From the NCBI GenBank assembly GCA_937871605.1, contig CALMRM010000184.1, forward strand, positions 872 to 8,537: DNA of 7,666 nucleotides, read 5' to 3'. Numbering within the stretch: the first letter of the stretch is position 1; each line of letters begins with the position of its first letter. Below are positions 1-6,034 of this stretch, piece by piece. Below the pieces are notes generated by a model. That model saw nothing but the letters and a program-made list of their open reading frames with translations. It searched no databases and was not told where the DNA came from. This stretch comes from an uncultured Terriglobus sp. GTDB lineage: Bacteria > Acidobacteriota > Terriglobia > Terriglobales > Acidobacteriaceae. The position numbers and the translations under genes were made by a program.

Positions 1-555
1 ATCCAGCAGGGCCCGGGCATCGCGGGCAACGCGTCGCTGCTCTCGAACGTGGGCGGCGTCACGACCAACGGCGTGGACGCGGCAGGCACGGTGCGCTTCC
101 ACGACGGCTGGTCGCTGTACAACGCGGTCACCTTTAGCCGCTCCACGTATGACTCGAACTACACCGCGGGTGGTGCCACGATCCTGACCGGCGGCAAGGT
201 CGTAGTGGACGCACCACAGTTCCTCTACAAGACGAACCTGACGTACGCGCACAAGGGTCTTGACGCGCACCTTGGTGCCGATTACTTCAGCAAGCGCTAC
301 TTCACCTACACCGACGACAACTCCGTCGACGGCCGCTTCCTTGCCGACTTCGGCACCAGCTACCACATCGACGAGGCGGGCATCTTCGACCAGGTCAAGC
401 TGCAGTTCAACATCTACAACCTGGCCAATGCGAAGTACTACTCGACCATCGGCACCAATGGCTTTATCGCCAGCGACCCCACATCGGTCAGTAACAACAC
501 GCTGCAGGTAGGTGCGCCGCGCGCAGTGTCCGGCACTTTCTCAGTCCGCTTCTAG
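1..555 (+). CDS. TonB-dependent outer-membrane receptor, C-terminal part (5' truncated)
   Basis: The frame is open from base 1 and ends at TAG 553-555, giving 184 residues with no start in the window. The GTG at 49 is an internal codon. The residues alternate as in outer-membrane beta-strands (for example SLYNAVTFSRSTYD, LDAHLGADYFSKRYFTY), and the segment LQFNIYNLANAKYYSTIG is the typical penultimate-strand region of TonB-dependent receptors, with the usual N-x-x-N-x-x-Y spacing. The protein ends in ...SGTFSVRF, a terminal aromatic residue as expected for BAM-dependent beta-barrel insertion. Family knowledge: such receptors import siderophores, cobalamin or glycans using TonB-ExbBD energy. 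The plug domain and ligand-specific loops lie outside the window, so the substrate cannot be named. It converges on msrA with a repeat element between them. Confidence 0.88.
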   Translation: MQQGPGIAGNASLLSNVGGVTTNGVDAAGTVRFHDGWSLYNAVTFSRSTYDSNYTAGGATILTGGKVVVDAPQFLYKTNLTYAHKGLDAHLGADYFSKRYFTYTDDNSVDGRFLADFGTSYHIDEAGIFDQVKLQFNIYNLANAKYYSTIGTNGFIASDPTSVSNNTLQVGAPRAVSGTFSVRF

Positions 556-576
556 CGGTGACACTTCCACATCGAC

Positions 577-710
577 CGTCATCCTGAGCGCAGCGAAGGA
601 TCCCCGTAATCCTGAAGCAGCACAGATGCCTCAGGATTTCGTATAAGAAACAGATCGAATGATCCCTATGTTCCATCTGCGTCGGGATCCTTCGCGTTGC
701 TCAGGATGAC
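577..710. repeat. Inverted-repeat element between convergent genes
   Basis: Two 27-base arms, 578-604 and 684-710, are reverse complements at 24 of 27 positions; the three mismatches are together in the middle. The left arm reads GTCATCCTGAGC, then three variable bases, then GCGAAGGATCCC. Inside lies a smaller perfect inverted repeat, AATCCTGA (608-615) with TCAGGATT (631-638). The element fills almost all the space between the receptor stop and the msrA stop. It could act as a bidirectional transcription barrier, but there is no T-tract after either arm, so a classical intrinsic terminator is not supported. From memory, CATCCTGAGCG...AAGGATC motifs recur in acidobacterial genomes, which suggests a dispersed, MITE-like or REP-like repeat. 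That is recollection, not a search. Confidence 0.75.
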
Positions 711-722
711 AGTTGCCGAGTC

Positions 723-1394
723 CTACTGCCCTTTGTAGTCCACAAACAGGTCAGGGTACTCGCGCTTGAGCGCCTCGATCTTGGGCCGATCGCAGACCTG
801 GATGTAGGGATTGTCGGGGTTGTGCAGGGCGTAGTCCTGGTGGTAATCCTCGCCCCGGTAGAAGCCCTTGAGCGGTGTCACTTCTGTCACGATTTTGGAC
901 TTGAAGACGTGCGCCGCGTCCAGTTGCTGGATGTACGCCTGCGCAATCTTCCCCTGCTCCGGCGAGGTGAAGAAGATGGCGGAGCGGTACGACGTGCCTT
1001 CATCCGGGCCCTGCCGGTTCAGCGTCGTGGGGTCGTGCGCAACCGAGAAGAAGATGCGCAGGAGGCCGCCGTAGGTGATAACGGACGGGTCATAGGTGAT
1101 CTCGACCGACTCGGCGTGGCCGGTCGTCTCGGTCGTGACCTGGCTGTACGTCGCCGTGGACGCCTTGCCACCCGCATAGCCGGCCACCGTCTTGCGCACG
1201 CCCTTGACCCGCTCAAACACCGACTGCGTGCCCCAGAAACAGCCACCCGCGAAAACTGCCGTCTGCAGCTTGCCTTGCGTCAGCGCCACATCCTGCTGTG
1301 GCTTGGGGAAGGTGCCGCGGTCCATGGACAGCGCGGGCAGCGGCAGGGTGAGCAGGGTGCAGAGAATGGCGGAGCGGACAGGCTTGCTGAACAT
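723..1394 (-). CDS. msrA: Peptide-methionine (S)-S-oxide reductase MsrA, secreted form
   Basis: MsrA reduces methionine-S-sulfoxide in oxidised proteins. The 223-residue product has a short basic N-terminus, a hydrophobic stretch (about residues 8-20) and an A-L-S cleavage motif after residue 23, so export to the periplasm is likely. The MsrA domain spans about residues 44-215, with the catalytic motif GGCFWG (Cys52) and the late motif EDYHQDY followed by NPDNPYI and DRPK. The only other mature cysteine is Cys201, just before DRPK; the glycine-rich C-terminal resolving-cysteine tail of E. coli MsrA is absent. I start at ATG 1392-1394 because a signal peptide follows it and GAGG lies 4 bases upstream. 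The frame stays open upstream to 1646, but that extension runs through palindromes and tandem repeats and looks non-coding. No msrB or thioredoxin gene is adjacent. Confidence 0.93.
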   Translation of the reverse strand: MFSKPVRSAILCTLLTLPLPALSMDRGTFPKPQQDVALTQGKLQTAVFAGGCFWGTQSVFERVKGVRKTVAGYAGGKASTATYSQVTTETTGHAESVEITYDPSVITYGGLLRIFFSVAHDPTTLNRQGPDEGTSYRSAIFFTSPEQGKIAQAYIQQLDAAHVFKSKIVTEVTPLKGFYRGEDYHQDYALHNPDNPYIQVCDRPKIEALKREYPDLFVDYKGQ

Positions 1395-1477
1395 ATGACC
1401 TCGCACACTATAAGACGCAGATGTCTTCCGTTGTGTCATCGCCGCAGAGCATGGGATGAAGAGCGGCAGGTGCACGG

Positions 1478-1573
1478 ATGCAGAGCGGCAACCGCTATTG
1501 AGAGTGCCAACTGCAGTTGAAAGCGCCAACTGCAACTGAGAGTGCCAACGGCGGTTGAAAAGCGCCAACGGCG
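1478..1573. repeat. 19-bp tandem repeat array with dimer structure
   Basis: Four clear units occur: 1497-1515 (ATTGAGAGTGCCAACTGCA), 1516-1534 (GTTGAAAGCGCCAACTGCA), 1535-1553 (ACTGAGAGTGCCAACGGCG) and 1554-1573 (a 20-base unit, GTTGAAAAGCGCCAACGGCG). A degenerate unit at 1478-1496 matches unit 1 at 13 of 19 positions. Units alternate between a GAGAGTGCC type and a GAAAGCGCC type. Units 1-2 share the ending CTGCA, while units 3-4 share CGGCG. This fits duplication of a 38-bp dimer. There are no unique spacers, so it is not a CRISPR array. It sits about 100-180 bases upstream of the msrA start, and any role is unknown. Confidence 0.85.
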
Positions 1574-1586
1574 CGAGAAATAACAG

Positions 1587-1717
1587 CCTAGGCCGAAGGC
1601 CTAGGTAGCCAGAGATAAAGTGTTCAGGGCTGTAAGCCCGGCGCACCGGTAGGCATATGCGCCGGGCCTTCAGCCCTTAGTTCCTTCCCCTTTTCTCACC
1701 TAGGCCTTCGGCCTAGG
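1587..1717. repeat. Nested palindromic element (three hairpins, outer ones identical and inverted)
   Basis: The outer boxes are a perfect 8-bp-stem hairpin CCTAGGCC-GAA-GGCCTAGG at 1587-1605 and its exact reverse complement at 1699-1717 (loop TTC). Between them is a long hairpin: arm 1626-1645 pairs with 1658-1677 at 18 of 20 positions, around a 12-base loop. The inner arm contains GCCCGGCGCA facing TGCGCCGGGC. The whole unit of 131 bases is therefore roughly palindromic at two scales. It resembles a REP/BIME-like or MITE-like mobile repeat. No terminal direct duplication is obvious and no coding content is present. Confidence 0.85.
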
Positions 1718-1727
1718 TTGGTATGCG

Positions 1728-1744
1728 CTGCGCCTTTGGCGCAG
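1728..1744. repeat. Short perfect hairpin CTGCGCC-TTT-GGCGCAG
   Basis: A 7-bp perfect stem with a three-base loop lies 10 bases beyond the nested palindrome and about 70 bases downstream of the acnA stop (minus strand). No T-tract follows on either strand, so it is not a standard intrinsic terminator. It may be part of the same composite repeat. Confidence 0.65.
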
Positions 1745-1815
1745 GGGTGTACGTATCCGAACCGTTACGTCTGCCCTAGAGCCAGATAACAGACGGCTAT
1801 TGTGTAGTGTGCCCG

Positions 1816-4689
<2,874 letters not shown>

Positions 4690-4808
4690 GGAATCCTCAG
4701 TACGCGCCGGAACGCGTGGGCTGGCCGCAGGCTCCGGGCCTGAGCGGCAATCGCAGAAAGAGTAACAAAGAGGAGGTTGTGCGCGGATTACGCGAGAGAA
4801 CGGCCGCG

Positions 4809-4838
4809 ATCATGCTTGCCGTGGCGAAAGCGCTTCAA
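4809..4838 (-). promoter_or_regulatory. Candidate sigma70-type promoter for acnA
   Basis: On the minus strand, TTGAAG (4833-4838, 4 of 6 to TTGACA) is followed after 18 bases by CATGAT (4809-4814, 4 of 6 to TATAAT). It would give a leader of roughly 110 bases before the acnA start. Both boxes are imperfect and chance matches of this quality are common, so this is only a candidate. Confidence 0.22.
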
Positions 4839-4885
4839 CCTGTTGAGGGAGCGGCTCATGAGTCGATGGTAATTCAGCGGGTGCA

Positions 4886-4952
4886 CCATGTCTCGCAGAG
4901 ACATGGGATATGGCACTGCCAGAAAGCCCACGTCTCAGAAGCGAGACGTGGG
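4886..4952. repeat. Twin hairpins sharing one stem design
   Basis: The first hairpin, 4886-4906, is CCATGTCTC-GCA-GAGACATGG, a perfect 9-bp stem. The second, 4927-4952, has stem CCCACGTCTC (4927-4936), loop AGAAGC, and GAGACGTGGG (4943-4952), a perfect 10-bp stem. Aligned, the stems share the CCA-GTCTC framework and differ by a T-A pair in one versus a C-G pair in the other, a change that keeps pairing. From memory, the second hairpin followed by GGCACCC resembles a repeat common in Acidobacteriota. There is no T-tract on either side. Confidence 0.8.
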
Positions 4953-5028
4953 GCACCCTGTCCTCATTGCTCGCAAAGTGGACCGGTACTCTTCAGCTCG
5001 TGGTACTGGCAGAGCGAGCATCGCGGCG

Positions 5029-5298
5029 TCACCGCTCCTTACCAGCTTCCGCATGCGAAGCTACGTTAACAGGAAGCTTCTGCTTGTCCTTGGCGCATTC
5101 GCGTTCGGCAAGCGCCCATCCGGCTTCTACACGCTCTGCAATGGTCTTTGTCGCCCAGTATTCCAGCTCATGCTGTTCTTCCTCAGCAGTGCGCTGCGGC
5201 AGCGGATGTTCAGCCCACCAGCGCAGTGACTCGGCGTTGTTTTCTGCCCAGGTAACTCGTCGGATAGTCGCGGATTCCAAGGGCTTGAGGTCTCGCAT
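5029..5298 (-). CDS. Small hypothetical protein, 89 aa, charged and helical
   Basis: I do not recognise a named family with certainty. The protein begins MRDLKPLESATIRRVTW and is rich in Glu, Ala, Lys, Arg and Trp. The central segment, about residues 24-66, contains ESLRWWAEH and LEYWATKTIAERVEAGWALAE, a W-x-x-K/L-T-x-x-E-R-x-x-A pattern. I associate that pattern with short helical proteins encoded beside nucleotidyltransferases. No such partner lies next to it, so the association is weak. There is no signal peptide or membrane segment. Two features favour coding: a coherent amino-acid composition and a position 45 bases after the acetyltransferase stop on the same strand. A good ribosome-binding site is lacking; a TAGGT lies about 11 bases upstream. 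Codon use is less GC-rich at third positions than in acnA. Co-transcription with the acetyltransferase gene is possible. Confidence 0.6.
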   Translation of the reverse strand: MRDLKPLESATIRRVTWAENNAESLRWWAEHPLPQRTAEEEQHELEYWATKTIAERVEAGWALAERECAKDKQKLPVNVASHAEAGKER

Positions 5299-5343
5299 CG
5301 TGTGGTGGACCTATCGTAAAGGCGTGTGGATGCTCTTCTGGAA

Positions 5344-5913
5344 TTATCTACGCACAGGCCGAGCCGGGTTGCCGACCACCGTTGCACCTGGTGGGACATC
5401 GCGCGTCACCACGCTGCCTGCGCCGATCACCGCATCATCACCCACGGTGACGCCGGGCAGCAGGATGGCCCCGCCGCCGATCCACACGTTTGCTCCGATG
5501 GTGACCGGTTTGCCCGACTCCATGCCGGAGCGGCGCACTTCCGGGTCGCGTGGGTGGTCTGCCGTGTAAATTTGCACCGCCGGGCCGATCTGCGTGCCGT
5601 CGCCGATGCGGATAGGCATGACGTCGAGCAGGACGCAGTTTGCGTTCAGGAACACATCGCGGCCCAGGAAAATGTTGGAGCCGTAATCACAGGCAAAGCT
5701 GGGCTTGATGAAGCAGCCCTCGCCTGCCGCTCCCAGAAAGGTACGCAGCAGGGCGGCGCGCTCTTCGCGGTCGGTCGAGGTGTTGTAGCGCAGCAGTTGC
5801 ACTTCGGCATGCTGCCGCTCGCGGCCTAGCTCCGGGTCTGCGCCGTTGTAGAGCTCGCCGCGCAGCATGCGTTGTTTTTGGGAGGGTGGCGCATCCCGCG
5901 TGGCATCGTGCAT
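5344..5913 (-). CDS. Maltose/galactoside O-acetyltransferase-like enzyme (hexapeptide repeat)
   Basis: Acetyl-CoA-dependent sugar O-acetyltransferase of the Maa/LacA/NodL group, 189 residues, the usual size. The N-terminal Maa-type helical segment is at about residues 16-60 (MLRGELYNGADPEL). The left-handed beta-helix at about 66-185 has hexapeptide turns such as IFLGRD, IRIGDG, VTIGAN, VWIGGG and AVIGAG. It ends with the typical GAGSVVTRDVPPG and VVGNPA. The putative catalytic His120 lies in IYTADHPRDP, matching the conserved histidine of the family. It is cytoplasmic and trimeric by family knowledge. The acceptor sugar cannot be told from sequence. I use ATG 5911-5913, with GGA three bases upstream; the alternative start at Met16 (5868) would also keep the full fold. 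It is divergent from the lipoprotein gene across a 121-base gap. Confidence 0.92.
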   Translation of the reverse strand: MHDATRDAPPSQKQRMLRGELYNGADPELGRERQHAEVQLLRYNTSTDREERAALLRTFLGAAGEGCFIKPSFACDYGSNIFLGRDVFLNANCVLLDVMPIRIGDGTQIGPAVQIYTADHPRDPEVRRSGMESGKPVTIGANVWIGGGAILLPGVTVGDDAVIGAGSVVTRDVPPGATVVGNPARPVRR

Positions 5914-5965
5914 GTTCCGTTTGGATGCGCAACCCTTCTGCGCGGGCGGGGTTTGTACGGCATGT

Positions 5966-5992
5966 TGACCGAAGTGAAGTCACTTTGGGTCA
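5966..5992. promoter_or_regulatory. Imperfect dyad in the divergent intergenic region
   Basis: An inner inverted repeat AAGTGA-AG-TCACTT (5972-5985) is flanked by TGACC (5966-5970) and GGTCA (5988-5992), with a one-base register slip between inner and outer pairs. It lies midway between the acetyltransferase and lipoprotein starts. It could be an operator for a dimeric regulator or a hairpin. TTGACC at 5965-5970 resembles a -35 box, but no matching -10 follows at usual spacing. Confidence 0.4.
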
Positions 5993-6005
5993 CGCCGGAG
6001 CCGTG

Positions 6006-6022
6006 CTGGCATCTGATACCAG
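6006..6022. promoter_or_regulatory. 17-bp dyad CTGGCATC-T-GATACCAG before the lipoprotein gene
   Basis: Half-sites pair at 7 of 8 positions around a single central base. The dyad ends three bases before the GAGG ribosome-binding site (6026-6029) of the downstream gene. The one-base centre makes a hairpin unlikely without melting inner pairs, so a protein-binding operator is the better reading. No regulator gene is present in the window. Confidence 0.4.
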
Positions 6023-6034
6023 ATTGAGGTTTGT

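Larger units (their letters stand above)
1395..1815. other. 421-base repeat-rich intergenic region between acnA and msrA
   Basis: No convincing gene lies here. From left to right it holds the msrA ribosome-binding site (GAGG on the minus strand at 1399-1402), a 19-bp tandem array (1478-1573), a nested palindrome (1587-1717), a small hairpin (1728-1744) and a weak inverted repeat CGTCTG/CAGACG (1768-1773 with 1790-1795). Both flanking genes read leftward, so this is the 3' flank of acnA and the 5' flank of msrA. No hairpin is followed by a T-run on the minus strand, so how acnA transcription ends is not evident. Confidence 0.7.
4690..5028. other. 339-base intergenic region upstream of acnA
   Basis: No believable gene lies here. 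Plus-strand frames cross the twin hairpins and have no recognisable protein character. The region holds a weak minus-strand promoter candidate for acnA (4809-4838) and paired hairpins (4886-4952). The remaining sequence, including 4953-5028 directly after the small minus-strand gene, shows nothing I can identify. No T-tracted terminator is seen after the small gene. Confidence 0.6.

Noticed and set aside
1407..1412. TATAGT -10 box just upstream of msrA
   Set aside because: Transcription would start at about 1400, inside the ribosome-binding site, and no -35 lies at 16-18 bases.
822..1520. 232-codon plus-strand frame opposite msrA
   Set aside because: It is antisense to the conserved MsrA domain and extends into the tandem repeats; composition is Arg-rich shadow sequence.
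1531..1547. Sigma54-like promoter TGGCAC...TTGCA on the minus strand in the tandem array
   Set aside because: The GG-to-GC spacing is one base longer than sigma54 tolerates, and the same off-spacing recurs in the neighbouring unit simply because of the 19-bp period.
1478..1573. CRISPR array
   Set aside because: Repeats are head-to-tail with no unique spacers and no cas genes nearby.
1395..1646. N-terminal extension of the msrA frame by 84 codons
   Set aside because: The extension crosses the tandem array and part of the nested palindrome, has no family similarity, and a signal peptide with a ribosome-binding site begins at 1394.
1768..1795. Terminator hairpin CGTCTG/CAGACG for acnA
   Set aside because: Only a 6-bp stem with a 16-base loop and no T-tract on the minus strand.
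4716..5069. 117-codon plus-strand frame upstream of acnA
   Set aside because: It runs through both perfect hairpins, has no ribosome-binding site and overlaps the end of the small minus-strand gene.
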